Source of the DNA: CAZNPL01 sp964574815
GTDB lineage: Bacteria > Planctomycetota > Phycisphaerae > UBA1845
DNA length: 64,000 bases
NCBI GenBank assembly: GCA_964574815.1
Contig: CAZNPL010000006.1
Coordinates: 124,001 to 188,000 of the forward strand
Reading direction: 5' to 3'
Shown: positions 44,114 through 52,695 of the stretch, piece after piece
Numbering within the stretch: the stretch's first letter is position 1
Layout: each line of letters begins with the position of its first letter
Notes under the pieces: model-generated
What the model saw: the letters and a program-made list of their open reading frames with translations, nothing else
Told to the model about the DNA's origin: nothing
The model's database searches: none
Position numbers and translations under genes: made by a program

Positions 44114-45037
44114 TTGACGAACGAGAGTAGCGACTTCTCAAAGCCCATCGTTGAGGCCGCCGTCCGAGTGGCGAAATCCGTTTCAGCAAGGGCCCTGATG
44201 GCCTATGCCGACGCCCTCGGCGACATCCCCCGGCTCAAGGAGATGGTCCGCCCACCCACGGGCCTGGTCATCGTGACGCGCGATCCACGCGACGAGGATC
44301 GAGTCAAGGAACTCGGAATCCCGCACCTCGTGGTTCCCGGCTTCAACCTGACGCGCATGGGCCAGATCAAAATGGCCGCGCTCCTGGCGTTCTCCCAGGG
44401 CATGCTCAAAGGCGGTGACGTATTTGTTTTCCTGAGCGGCGCCGGCGGTCAGCGGATCGATACGATGGTGGTCATGGCGGTCGGACAGGAGTACGAACTT
44501 TTTCAGTCTGTCGGACAGCCCAAGCTGACCGAACACATCCGCAGGGTCGTTTTCCAGCGCGTGCTCACCCTGATTCTCGAGATCGCCCACGAAGGCAGGG
44601 AGGGCAGGTCCGTCGGCACGCTGTTCGTTGTCGGCGACTATCGAGAAGTCCAAAAATACTGCCAGCAGAACATCATCAACCCGTTCAAAGGATACACCGA
44701 AAAAGAGCGCAACATCCTCGACGATCGCATGCGAGAGACCATTAAGGAGTTCGCCTACATTGACGGCGCTTTCGTGGTCAAAGGAAACGGCGTGGTCGTC
44801 TCTGCCGGCACCACCCTCACTCCAAACGTGGCCGGTGACGCGCTTCCGCAGGGACTGGGAGCGCGACACGCGGCAGCCGCAGGGATCACCAAAGCGACAA
44901 AGAGCATCGCCATGACCGTCAGCGAATCCACCGGTTCCGTCCGCATCTGGCGTCGCGGAAAGCTCATTACCGAGATCGAAAAAGCACCCCCGGTTCCGCC
45001 GCCGGGGCCGGCGACGGAAACCGATACCTCGCGATAA
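44114..45037 (+). CDS. DacZ/DisA_N-type diadenylate cyclase domain protein
   Basis: A 307-residue cytoplasmic protein. Residues 10-135 resemble the pyruvate-kinase C-terminal-like domain found in archaeal DacZ (PIVEAAVRVAKSVSARALMA, GLVIVTRDPRDEDRVKELGI). Residues 165-285 match DisA_N, the domain that makes c-di-AMP from two ATP. Of its two active-site motifs, DGA is intact (IDGAFVV, residues 217-219). The canonical RHR is RHA here (GARHAAAAGITKAT, 251-253). TTG 44114 is the best start because homology begins within the first ten residues. It is followed after 4 bp by a sugar transferase gene. Activity is uncertain because of the missing arginine. Confidence 0.82.
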   Translation: MTNESSDFSKPIVEAAVRVAKSVSARALMAYADALGDIPRLKEMVRPPTGLVIVTRDPRDEDRVKELGIPHLVVPGFNLTRMGQIKMAALLAFSQGMLKGGDVFVFLSGAGGQRIDTMVVMAVGQEYELFQSVGQPKLTEHIRRVVFQRVLTLILEIAHEGREGRSVGTLFVVGDYREVQKYCQQNIINPFKGYTEKERNILDDRMRETIKEFAYIDGAFVVKGNGVVVSAGTTLTPNVAGDALPQGLGARHAAAAGITKATKSIAMTVSESTGSVRIWRRGKLITEIEKAPPVPPPGPATETDTSR

Positions 45038-45041
45038 TGCC

Positions 45042-45713
45042 GTGATTCACGAGCTCCGCGACGATTTGGGACACGTATCGCAGACAATCTGGGCCAGATT
45101 CGGAAAACGTCCGGTGGATTCCATCCTGGCGCTCCTTGGCTTGGTTGTGCTCTCCCCGATTCTGTTCGTCGCGGTGCTGTTGATGAAGGTGACCAGCCCG
45201 GGACCGGTGTTCTTCATGCAGGTACGCACCGGCCGGGACGGGAAAGCGTTTCGACCCTACAAGCTGCGTACGATGCTTGCCACGAGACGTCCGGATCCCG
45301 AGGAGATTATTACCGCCGAGCACCCCGACGTAACGGCGGTGGGGCGGGCCCTTCGCCGCTTGAAGATCGATGAGCTGCCCCAGCTTCTCAATGTCCTCCG
45401 CGGCGAGATGAGCCTGGTCGGCCCCCGCCCGACGTTACCGGAGCAAACCCGGGAGTATAACGAATTCCAGTGGCGCCGGCTGCTCGTCAGGCCCGGCCTC
45501 ACCGGGCTGGCCCAGGTGAACGGCAGTACGGCCATTACGTGGGAGGAGCGGATTAAATACGACGTTTACTACGTGCGGCATCACGGATTCCTGATGGATC
45601 TGGGAATCGTCTTGAAAACGGTGGCGGTGATCCTGCGAGGGGAGGAACGATTCGCCCGTCAGTTCGAAGCCAGTCCGTATGCGCGCAGAGACGGCCATGC
45701 AGCCGCCGAGTGA
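45042..45713 (+). CDS. Undecaprenyl-phosphate sugar phosphotransferase
   Basis: A 223-residue bacterial sugar transferase of the PglC/WcaJ C-terminal type. It transfers a sugar-1-phosphate from a nucleotide sugar to undecaprenyl phosphate and so begins an exopolysaccharide or O-antigen repeat. It has one N-terminal re-entrant or membrane helix (RPVDSILALLGLVVLSPILF). The catalytic core is SPGPVFFMQVRTGRDGKAF, PYKLRTM, and KIDELPQLLNVLRGEMSLVG, followed by PRPTLPEQ and RPGLTGLAQVNGS. The start is GTG 45042. It lies directly after the diadenylate cyclase-like gene. No polymerase or flippase genes are seen nearby. Confidence 0.92.
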   Translation: MIHELRDDLGHVSQTIWARFGKRPVDSILALLGLVVLSPILFVAVLLMKVTSPGPVFFMQVRTGRDGKAFRPYKLRTMLATRRPDPEEIITAEHPDVTAVGRALRRLKIDELPQLLNVLRGEMSLVGPRPTLPEQTREYNEFQWRRLLVRPGLTGLAQVNGSTAITWEERIKYDVYYVRHHGFLMDLGIVLKTVAVILRGEERFARQFEASPYARRDGHAAAE

Positions 45714-45773
45714 CGATCGCCGTGGCTCCCCCCGGGGCCCCCCGAGTTTCTCGAAACCCACCGTTTGCAGCGA

Positions 45774-45830
45774 GGGTGCCATGGGCAAGCGGAGCCGCCA
45801 CCTGCGGCGGGGCTTGCCCGTGCGTTCCCG
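45774..45830. repeat. Hairpin repeat after the sugar transferase gene
   Basis: A long imperfect hairpin (GGTGCCATGGGCAAGC ... GCTTGCCCGTGCG) with an inner stem CCGCC/GGCGG. It is a variant of dispersed module A. The 283-bp gap 45714-45996 has no gene. Confidence 0.5.
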
Positions 45831-45996
45831 CGGCCCATCGGAACCGTTGCCACCACGCTGAACACGTGTGAGCTGGACCTGTAGGCCCTGCTTAAACCTT
45901 CGCGGACCCGCACGCCGCCGCCATGCGGGCTCGACTAGTAGGGGGGACGACGCTATCGTTGGATTGTGAGACTGCCCAGGTTTAAGGAGTGTGCTG

Positions 45997-46353
45997 ATGC
46001 CGGCTGCTGAGCCCCATATCAATGTCAACAAGATGGATGGCGTTGAGGTGGTGGAATTCGTGGATCGAAAGATCCTGGACGAGCTGTCGATCGCTGAAAT
46101 CGGTGACCAGCTAAGGGCCGTCGCCGAATCCACGCCGTCGGTTCAATTGCTGCTGGATTTTCAGAACGTGGAGCATCTGTCTTCAGCAGCGCTCGGCATG
46201 CTCATCACGCTGGACAAGCTCGTGAAGGAGAACAGCGGGACGCTCAAGTTGTGCAATATCAACCCGCAGATCTATGAGGTCTTCAAGATCACGCGGTTGA
46301 ACAAGCTGTTCGCGATCTACGATAGCACGGAAAACGCTTTGGCGAGTTTCTGA
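45997..46353 (+). CDS. STAS-domain anti-sigma factor antagonist
   Basis: A 118-residue single-domain STAS protein of the SpoIIAA/RsbV type. In the unphosphorylated state such proteins bind a serine kinase anti-sigma factor and free its sigma factor. The conserved phosphorylation-site region is VEHLSSAALGMLITLDKLVK, with serines in the expected place. ATG 45997 has AAGGAG about eight bases upstream. It is the first gene of a STAS / kinase / STAS cassette, 87 bp before the kinase. Confidence 0.88.
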   Translation: MPAAEPHINVNKMDGVEVVEFVDRKILDELSIAEIGDQLRAVAESTPSVQLLLDFQNVEHLSSAALGMLITLDKLVKENSGTLKLCNINPQIYEVFKITRLNKLFAIYDSTENALASF

Positions 46354-46439
46354 CCGCTGGTCCCGCCGCGGGTTCGTCGATGCGCGATCCCTCCCATGCG
46401 CTCGCGTGCACGCGTGGGGGCGTCCGGCACAACGCTGCG

Positions 46440-46868
46440 ATGGTCCGACCCGATCCCAATAACGAGAACACGTTCCAGGAGATCAGTATCCCGAGTACGC
46501 TCCAGGACGCTAAGCGGCCGGAAATCGCCATACTCAAGGAGGTCGAAAAGCGCGGATTCTGCCAGGAAGCGATTTTCGCAATCAAGCTGGCCCTCGAAGA
46601 GGCCATGACCAACGCGGTGAAACACGGGAACGGCAGCGACCCGAACAAGCGGGTCACCGTTCGCTACGCCGTTGACAACACGCGGGCCGTGATCATCGTT
46701 CGCGACGAGGGCGGCGGCTTCCAGCCGACCCGCGTGCCTGATCCGACCCGCTCAGACCGCCTGACCCTGCCGACGGGACGCGGCATCATGCTGATGCGCG
46801 CTTACATGGACGAAGTGAGTTTTCGCCACGACGGCACCGAAGTGTGCCTCGTGAAACTCAACAAATAA
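46440..46868 (+). CDS. RsbW/SpoIIAB-type serine kinase anti-sigma factor
   Basis: A 142-residue GHKL-fold ATPase of the HATPase_c_2 group, as in RsbW. Such kinases sequester a sigma factor and phosphorylate their STAS antagonist. The N box is LALEEAMTNAVKHGNGSD, G1 is IIVRDEGGGFQP, and G2 is LPTGRGIMLMRAYMDEV. ATG 46440 is chosen; the open frame upstream to 46380 is not family-like. It is flanked by two STAS genes. The sigma factor it controls is not evident in the window unless it is the distant rpoD-like gene. Confidence 0.87.
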   Translation: MVRPDPNNENTFQEISIPSTLQDAKRPEIAILKEVEKRGFCQEAIFAIKLALEEAMTNAVKHGNGSDPNKRVTVRYAVDNTRAVIIVRDEGGGFQPTRVPDPTRSDRLTLPTGRGIMLMRAYMDEVSFRHDGTEVCLVKLNK

Positions 46869-46877
46869 CGGTGCACT

Positions 46878-47228
46878 ATGGGAAGCAAGGACGCGCTCGA
46901 CATTGACATTTCCGAACGCGAAGAAGGCGTCGTCGTGACGCTGGAAGGCTCCGCCTCGATGGAACTCTGCGACAAGCTCAATGAGGCGCTGTATGCAGCA
47001 TGCGAATCGCGACCGCAGGCACTGGTGATCGAAATGTCAAAGCTCCGCTTCATCTGTTCGCTCGGCCTGGGCGGGCTCGTCGCCGCCTACCTGCGCGTGC
47101 AGAAGCACGGCGGAAAACTTATGCTCGCCGGGCCGGGAGAATCGATCCGCGAGATGCTGGAAGTCACCAAGCTCGGAACGCTCCTTCCGGTATACGACTC
47201 GCCCGAAGAAGCGCTTGCGAGCATCTGA
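46878..47228 (+). CDS. Second STAS-domain anti-sigma factor antagonist
   Basis: A 116-residue STAS protein, nine bases after the kinase gene. The core is ALVIEMSKLRFICSLGLGGL, with a serine (ICSLGLG) in the phospho-acceptor region, then VAAYLRVQKHGGKLMLAGPG and LEVTKLGTLLPVYDSPEEAL. It is a paralogue of the protein at 45997-46353; the phospho-site context differs (LSSAALG versus ICSLGLG), so the two could answer different signals. ATG 46878. Confidence 0.88.
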   Translation: MGSKDALDIDISEREEGVVVTLEGSASMELCDKLNEALYAACESRPQALVIEMSKLRFICSLGLGGLVAAYLRVQKHGGKLMLAGPGESIREMLEVTKLGTLLPVYDSPEEALASI

Positions 47229-47338
47229 AGACGCGGCGCAGGCGCGCCGCGAAGTGGGATACCTCTGCACACTGCGACGAACAGCCGCGCGACCTCCCAT
47301 GACCAGATCATACGAAACAGGCGGAACTGGAGTTTGAC

Positions 47339-47887
47339 GTGTCGGATTGGAAAGTGCAGCGTTCCCAAGGCCGCTGCGTCAAGACGGGGCGAGGATTCGC
47401 ACCCGGCGAGACGTATCACGTCGTGCTGTACTGCGCGGATGATGGACTCCGGCGCGAGGACTACTCCGAAGAGGCATGGACCGGCCCGCCTGAGGATGCT
47501 TTTTGCTGCTTCAAAACCCGCAAACCGGAAGATCAGCCGGACAAGAAGAAAAAACGCCTGCTGGTCGACGACGACGTGCTGGTGGATTTCTTCCTTCGGC
47601 TCAAGGACGAGCAAGAACGTACGCGCCTGCAGTTTCGCTTCGTCCTCGCGCTCATCCTGATGCGCAAACGCCTTGTGAAATACGAAGACACGCGCGAAGA
47701 AGGCGGCAAGGAGATCTGGGAAATGCGCCTCACGCGGGACCGCAGCCTTCATTCAGTCATCAACCCGCGCCTGAACGAGGAGGAGATCCAAGAGGTCAGC
47801 CGCCAGTTGACCTCAGTTCTGCACAGCGACGCCCGAGAATCGGGGTATGATGATGAGGACTCTGCTGAGAGCGACGAGGAATCATGA
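47339..47887 (+). CDS. Conserved-looking acidic hypothetical protein
   Basis: A 182-residue soluble protein of unknown function. The N-terminal half has a compact beta-rich part with three to four cysteines (GRCVKTGRGFAPGETYHVVL ... DAFCCFKTR). The second half is helical and charged (LKDEQERTRLQFRFVLALIL) and ends in an acidic tail (ESGYDDEDSAESDEES). No family is recognised. GTG 47339 gives the plausible N-terminus SDWKVQRSQGRC. The next gene starts within its stop codon (ATGA), so the two are probably translationally coupled. Confidence 0.65.
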   Translation: MSDWKVQRSQGRCVKTGRGFAPGETYHVVLYCADDGLRREDYSEEAWTGPPEDAFCCFKTRKPEDQPDKKKKRLLVDDDVLVDFFLRLKDEQERTRLQFRFVLALILMRKRLVKYEDTREEGGKEIWEMRLTRDRSLHSVINPRLNEEEIQEVSRQLTSVLHSDARESGYDDEDSAESDEES

Positions 47888-48858
47888 GCCGACCCGTGCG
47901 GCGTGACGCCGTTGCGACAACCCGGTTTCGGGCGCTGGCCCAGCCCGATCGAGGCAGGCCGGAAAAGAACCCGGCCCGAGTCGTTAAAACCCGTCTCGGC
48001 ATCGCTACACGCTATCCCCGGCGCAAGGCGAGCCAGGGGCCGGCCGGCGCGGCGCCGAACTTCGCAGTTACTCTTCTACTTCTCCTGGCGGTTTTCTCCG
48101 CCGGCTGCAGACAACAGGAACGTATCCCGGCCTTCCGCCCCATGTCCCAAGCCGTGGCCATCGTCGAGGACAACCAGGCCCTGACTCCACCGGCGATGCG
48201 GGCCAGAGGGTCGGCCGCGGGGCATTTTCGCGACGCCGACGGCAAACGCCGCCACTTCAATCTCGACGCCAAGCTGCTCGTGCGCCCCGCGGACCATATG
48301 CGGTTCGTTATGGAGCACACCCTCAGCGGCGACGAAGTCCGCGTCGGAATGAACGAGACCATGTGGTGGGTATGGACCGCCCGGCCCGAGGAGCAGGAGT
48401 TGGAGGGCCGCAGGGGAGAAGGCGGTGTTCTGATCGGCGGAACGGTCCCCGTCCGAGCCCAACAGCTTATGGAAGCGCTTGGCCTCGCTCCACTTTCGCC
48501 CGAAACCGCCGCCCAGCGCGTGACCGACGAACATCAGCAGCTCATATACGTGATCCCCGGCAACGGACGACGCGTCATCGAAAAGGAATTCTGGATCGAC
48601 CGCTACGCGCCCTGGCTCCTGCGCCGCGTGCTCTACCGCGACGCCGAGGGCCGAATCGTACTTTCCTCAGAACTCGACAGCTATCGCCCCATCGAGGGCG
48701 CCGGCGCACTTCTGCCGCATCGCCTGAGAATGACCTGGCCCGGAGAGGACGCCGAGATGCACCTCAGGATCAAGCGGTGGTGGCCGGACGAGACGCTGAC
48801 GCCGGACCACCCGGCCTTCATGGCCCCCAGCGATCGCCGGGCGTGGCTCAAGAGCTGA
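47884..48858 (+). CDS. Probable lipoprotein of unknown function
   Basis: A 324-residue protein whose internal hydrophobic segment FAVTLLLLLAVFSAGC is a lipoprotein signal with lipobox FSAGC. From the ATG at 47884, 60 basic residues precede the signal, unusually many, so a downstream start may be used. The mature part is beta-rich (GHFRDADGKRRHFNLDAKLL, VRPADHMRFVMEHTLSGDEV) and resembles in outline LolA/LolB-type outer-membrane lipoprotein carriers, but no motif settles this. It overlaps the preceding gene by 4 bp and ends about 50 bp before the beta-helix gene. Confidence 0.65.
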   Translation: MSRPVRRDAVATTRFRALAQPDRGRPEKNPARVVKTRLGIATRYPRRKASQGPAGAAPNFAVTLLLLLAVFSAGCRQQERIPAFRPMSQAVAIVEDNQALTPPAMRARGSAAGHFRDADGKRRHFNLDAKLLVRPADHMRFVMEHTLSGDEVRVGMNETMWWVWTARPEEQELEGRRGEGGVLIGGTVPVRAQQLMEALGLAPLSPETAAQRVTDEHQQLIYVIPGNGRRVIEKEFWIDRYAPWLLRRVLYRDAEGRIVLSSELDSYRPIEGAGALLPHRLRMTWPGEDAEMHLRIKRWWPDETLTPDHPAFMAPSDRRAWLKS

Positions 48859-48907
48859 TCGTCTCGGCAAGACGATCGCCCCCGCCACGAACCGTCAGGA
48901 GCGAGCC

Positions 48908-51040
48908 ATGGTAAACGCGCTGATACCCGGACTTCTTTTCACGGTCTTTGCGCCTGTCGCGGACCAATCCGGTGAGTTTGTCCTCGCCAACGACAACACG
49001 ACAATCACCGAAGACACAAGAATGAAGCCTGGCATCCACCGAATCGCCGATGCTGACGAAAATGGAGCGATACACATCGTCGGCGACGGTATCACGGTCG
49101 ACTTCCAGGGCGCTTACCTGATCGGCACAGACGAAGGCGATACGCCGGACCGCTATCGCGGCCGCTGCATCGTGATCCAGGGCCAAAACGTCACCGTCCG
49201 AAATGCCCGGGTGAGCGGCTTCAAAGTCGGCATCTCTGCCATCGACTGCGACGGCGTGACCATCGAAGATTGTGACGTATCCGAAAATTACCGCGCCCGC
49301 CTCAAATCCACGCCCGACGCCGAGGACATCGCTGATTGGCTGTACCCGCACGATAACGATGATGGTCGATGGGTCACTCAGCATGGTGCAGGCGTGCACC
49401 TGAAAGGCTGTACGCGCGCGACAATTCGTCGGGTGCGCGCGCGAGATGTCCAAAACGGCATCATCCTCGATCAGGTCAACGACTCGAAGATCTACGACAA
49501 CGACTGCTCGTTCCTGTCCGGCTGGGGCCTGGCCATGTGGCGCTCCAGCTGCAACGTCATCACGCGCAACGCCTTCGACTTCTGCATCCGCGGCTACAGC
49601 CACGACGTCTACAATCGCGGCCAGGACTCGGCCGGCATTCTCATGTTTGAGCAGAACAACGAGAACGTCATCGCCGAGAACTCGGCCACCCACTGCGGCG
49701 ACGGCCTGTTCGGATTCGGTGGCAAAGATTCGCTCTCAAAACCGCAGCGCACCGGCAACAACGCCAACCTGATCATCAACAACGACTTCTCCTACGCCGC
49801 CGCCCACGGCATCGAAATGACGTTCAGTTTCGACAACACGGTCATCGGCAACCGGCTCGTGGAAAACGCCATCTGCGCCGTCTGGGGCGGATACTCCCAG
49901 AATACGCTCATCTCAGGCAACAAGATCGTCGGCAACGGCGAAGCCGGCTATGGCAAAGAACGCGGCGGCGTCAACATCGAGCACGGCCACCAAAATGTGA
50001 TCGCGCACAACACGTTCCGCCGAAACCGCTGCGGCGTTCGCCTCTGGTGGGACGACGACGCAGACCTGCTTGCCAAACCCTGGGCCAAAGCCAATGAAAA
50101 GGGATCGTCAAACAACATCATCGCAAACAACACGTTTACCGACGACGAAGTCGCCATCGAACTGAAGAAGACGACCAAGACCAGGCTGAGCGACAACCGC
50201 ATGATTCACGTCGCCATCGAACTCGACACAGACGCCAAGAGTTCAACAATCGAAACGCACGAGATGGCACCGGTTGCCCAACCGGTCTATCTGGCGTTCG
50301 GTGATAATCGACCGGTCGGAGCGCGGGACTACCTGGCCGGACGCGCCAAGATCTTCATCACGCAGTGGGGACCGTACGGCTTCGAAGGGGTCTCGATCTT
50401 CCCGTCCACGCTGGCCGGGGCCGAAAAATCGCGGTTCTATGCCCTCGCGCCGTCCGGAAAATACCACGCAACCGTGATCGACGGGAGAGTCGCGCTCACA
50501 ACACCGGTCCGCGGCGCCCTTCCGGCGCGTCTCACTGTCGAACCCAGAGGCTTGGGCTATCATCCCTTTCAGATAGACCTGGTGCTGAACGACGATTGGC
50601 ACGCGGTTTCAGGCGCGTTCTTCACGGCCCCCTGGGAAGTTCGCTTCTATCCATGGTCGCCGGCCCAGGACCCCCGCGAACACGAGGGCGCGTGGAAAGA
50701 ACTCGTCAAAACCGAGCCGACACACAAGCTCCTTGTCTCGTCAATTGACTTCAAGTGGCCTCGCGAGCCGGCCCCCAATGTGCCCCCCGACCGGTTCGGC
50801 ACCGTCGCCGAAACGAATGTCCAGCTGCCGGCCGGTCGCTACATGATTCGCACAATCTCGGACGACGGCCTGCGCGTCTGGATTGACGAGCGGCGGGTGA
50901 TCGACGACTGGACGTGGCACCCGCCCAAAGAGCGCTCGGCCGAACTCCATCTCAATGCCGGCCTGCATAAGTTCAGAATCGAACACTTCGAAATCGACGG
51001 CTACGCCCGACTAAAACTCACCCTCGAACCGATTCGGTAG
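48908..51040 (+). CDS. Right-handed beta-helix protein with C-terminal PA14 domain
   Basis: A 710-residue exported protein (LIPGLLFTVFAPVA-like N-terminal signal). Residues about 75-430 form a right-handed beta-helix of NosD/periplasmic copper-binding style, with repeated N-x-I-x-x-N ladder rungs such as NVITRNAFDFCIRGYSHDVY, NANLIINNDFSYAAAHGIEM and GSSNNIIANNTFTDDEVAIE. Residues about 590-708 form a PA14 domain, a carbohydrate-binding beta-barrel (WPREPAPNVPPDRFGTVAET; TISDDGLRVWIDERRVIDDW; AELHLNAGLHKFRIEHFEID). This fits polysaccharide binding or cleavage at the cell surface. No uronate-lyase catalytic signature is obvious, so the substrate is unknown. Confidence 0.85.
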   Translation: MVNALIPGLLFTVFAPVADQSGEFVLANDNTTITEDTRMKPGIHRIADADENGAIHIVGDGITVDFQGAYLIGTDEGDTPDRYRGRCIVIQGQNVTVRNARVSGFKVGISAIDCDGVTIEDCDVSENYRARLKSTPDAEDIADWLYPHDNDDGRWVTQHGAGVHLKGCTRATIRRVRARDVQNGIILDQVNDSKIYDNDCSFLSGWGLAMWRSSCNVITRNAFDFCIRGYSHDVYNRGQDSAGILMFEQNNENVIAENSATHCGDGLFGFGGKDSLSKPQRTGNNANLIINNDFSYAAAHGIEMTFSFDNTVIGNRLVENAICAVWGGYSQNTLISGNKIVGNGEAGYGKERGGVNIEHGHQNVIAHNTFRRNRCGVRLWWDDDADLLAKPWAKANEKGSSNNIIANNTFTDDEVAIELKKTTKTRLSDNRMIHVAIELDTDAKSSTIETHEMAPVAQPVYLAFGDNRPVGARDYLAGRAKIFITQWGPYGFEGVSIFPSTLAGAEKSRFYALAPSGKYHATVIDGRVALTTPVRGALPARLTVEPRGLGYHPFQIDLVLNDDWHAVSGAFFTAPWEVRFYPWSPAQDPREHEGAWKELVKTEPTHKLLVSSIDFKWPREPAPNVPPDRFGTVAETNVQLPAGRYMIRTISDDGLRVWIDERRVIDDWTWHPPKERSAELHLNAGLHKFRIEHFEIDGYARLKLTLEPIR

Positions 51041-51372
51041 ACGTGCGTCGCCCTCGCGAGCTTTCCATTTTGCCGTTGGCGCCGGGTGCCATGCCAATGC
51101 TTGCGCCGGCATCCACTGAAGTCAAGGTGGGTGCCGTGCCCGCGCTTGCATGGGCATATTTTGAAGTGAAGCATCCGCGCGCGGGGCCCCGTCCCTGCCG
51201 AAGGCAGGGGTGGGGGACGGATTAGTGTACAGTGCATCTTGATGCACCTCGGTGCGGCGTGGGCTCTGGACCCGCCGTCGCGACAACATGCCTCGGAGAA
51301 GCAGAGGTCGTGCAATGCGCCTGACAATGCAACCCGGCTCAGGTAATCCAGATTACGGCGATCGTGAAAGTC
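51041..51372. repeat. Composite hairpin repeat (modules A, A, B, C)
   Basis: 332 bp with no gene. Module A copies lie at 51084-51113 (GGGTGCCATGCC...) and 51129-51157 (GGGTGCCGTGCCC...GGGCAT). Module B is a GTCCCTGCC / GGCAGGGG-type hairpin ending GGGGGAC at 51190-51220. Module C is the palindrome GTGCATCTTGATGCACC at 51232-51248. The same B-then-C order after A occurs at 54682-54822. Confidence 0.75.
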
Positions 51373-51993
51373 CTACCCGCCCCGTCGGAACCGACGTACG
51401 TAAATATCGCGCTTGCCGCCAGGCGGCACGACGTTCTTGAACTTCTGCCGTTCGAAAAGCTCCGCCACACCGGTCCAGGCAAACGCGGCGGGGATTTCCC
51501 CGGTTCCGCTCGGCGATGGCCGGACCGGGTAGCCTTCGAGACGCTTCGCCCCCTTGTCGCGGGCCAGCTCGACCGCCCCCTTCAGCAATTGCGTCGCGAC
51601 GCCACGGTGGCGCCAGCCACGGCGAATGAAGAAGCAGACCACCGACCAGGTCCCCTCATCCCAATCCGTTTGCAAAGCCTTGGTCCGCTCCAACCGCGGG
51701 AAATCACCCCGCGGCCCCACACAACACCATCCGACCGGCCCCTCGTCATTCGCGAACGCCAGGCAACCGTGCACCTTGCCGGAGGTGACGAGCTTCTTGA
51801 AAGCCCGCTTGTTCTTGGCCCCCTTATTCTCGTCCCACAGCTTCCCGCCCCGCGGCAGCCGCCAGTACATGCACCAGCACCCGCCGCAAGCACCGTTCGC
51901 CCCAAACAGGGCCTCGACGACATCCCAGTCGCCCGGATCGAGCGGCCGGACCGAAATACGCGCCTGCTTCCCGGTCACTTTGCGTGCAGACAT
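51373..51993 (-). CDS. GNAT family N-acetyltransferase
   Basis: A 206-residue acetyl-CoA-dependent acyltransferase of the GNAT fold. Motif A, the acetyl-CoA pyrophosphate loop, is FFIRRGWRHRGVATQLLKGA (R-x-x-G-x-A core). Before it come the strands around GCLAFANDEGPVGWCCVGPR, and after it GAKRLEGYPVRPSP. The N-terminal segment has three cysteines close together (GACGGCWCMYW), a pattern common in this subgroup. ATG 51993 (MSARKVTGKQARI) is chosen over 52086 because the extension lacks coding character. Substrate unknown. Confidence 0.88.
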   Translation of the reverse strand: MSARKVTGKQARISVRPLDPGDWDVVEALFGANGACGGCWCMYWRLPRGGKLWDENKGAKNKRAFKKLVTSGKVHGCLAFANDEGPVGWCCVGPRGDFPRLERTKALQTDWDEGTWSVVCFFIRRGWRHRGVATQLLKGAVELARDKGAKRLEGYPVRPSPSGTGEIPAAFAWTGVAELFERQKFKNVVPPGGKRDIYVRRFRRGG

Positions 51994-52167
51994 CGCACGT
52001 ACCTCCTGATTTCCTGCACACGGCTGCACTTTGAACTTCGGCCGTACGTTATTGTCGCACCTCAGACCTGCTCCTGCCACCTTCAAGGCGGCGCGCGACT
52101 ATGGACGGAGACCGCACCATCGCCACAATATGCCGTTGCGCGCGGGATAAGCTGCGGAGGTGGCACC

Positions 52168-52695
52168 ATGGCGCAGATCGAACCGATCAGAGTATTCAAC
52201 CCAAAGGACATCACCCGCCCCGATCCGGTCCTGATGACCTACTACATGCTGATCTCGCTTCTTACGGTCCTCGGCTTCCCGTTCGTCGTCATCTTCTACT
52301 GGTGCAGATACCATACGCTGCAATACCGCCTCGACGACAAGGGCATCTCGATGTCATGGGGCCTGCTCTTCCGGCGCGAGATCTACCTGACCTACCGCAG
52401 AATTCAGGACATCCACGTCAGCCGCAACATCTTCCACCGCTGGCTCGGGCTCGCCGCCATCGCCGTCCAGACCGCCTCGGGAACCTCGGGCGCCGAAATG
52501 ACCATCGAGGGAATCCGCCAGGTCGAGCCGCTGCGCGATTACCTCTACGCACAGATGCGCGGGGCGCGGGGCGAATCGGACCCCGCAACCGGCACGGAAG
52601 ACGCCCCGCCAGGCGACGACGAGGCCCTGTCGCTGCTTTGCGAAATCCGGGATGAACTTCGGAAAATGCGCACACAACGTGAGGCGAACACGTGA
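52168..52695 (+). CDS. Bacterial PH domain membrane protein (first of a pair)
   Basis: A 175-residue protein of the bPH_2 (YdbS/YdbT-like) family. Hydrophobic helices near residues 24-45 (MTYYMLISLLTVLGFPFVVI) are followed by a PH-like domain (YHTLQYRLDDKGISMSWGLL, FRREIYLTYRRIQDIHVSRN). The C-terminal end is a linker and a short helix LSLLCEIRDELRKMR. Function of the family is unclear; it is linked to envelope stress. ATG 52168 has GGAGG nine bases upstream. It overlaps the next bPH gene by 4 bp. Both proteins end in an EIRDEL helix, suggesting pairing. Confidence 0.8.
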   Translation: MAQIEPIRVFNPKDITRPDPVLMTYYMLISLLTVLGFPFVVIFYWCRYHTLQYRLDDKGISMSWGLLFRREIYLTYRRIQDIHVSRNIFHRWLGLAAIAVQTASGTSGAEMTIEGIRQVEPLRDYLYAQMRGARGESDPATGTEDAPPGDDEALSLLCEIRDELRKMRTQREANT

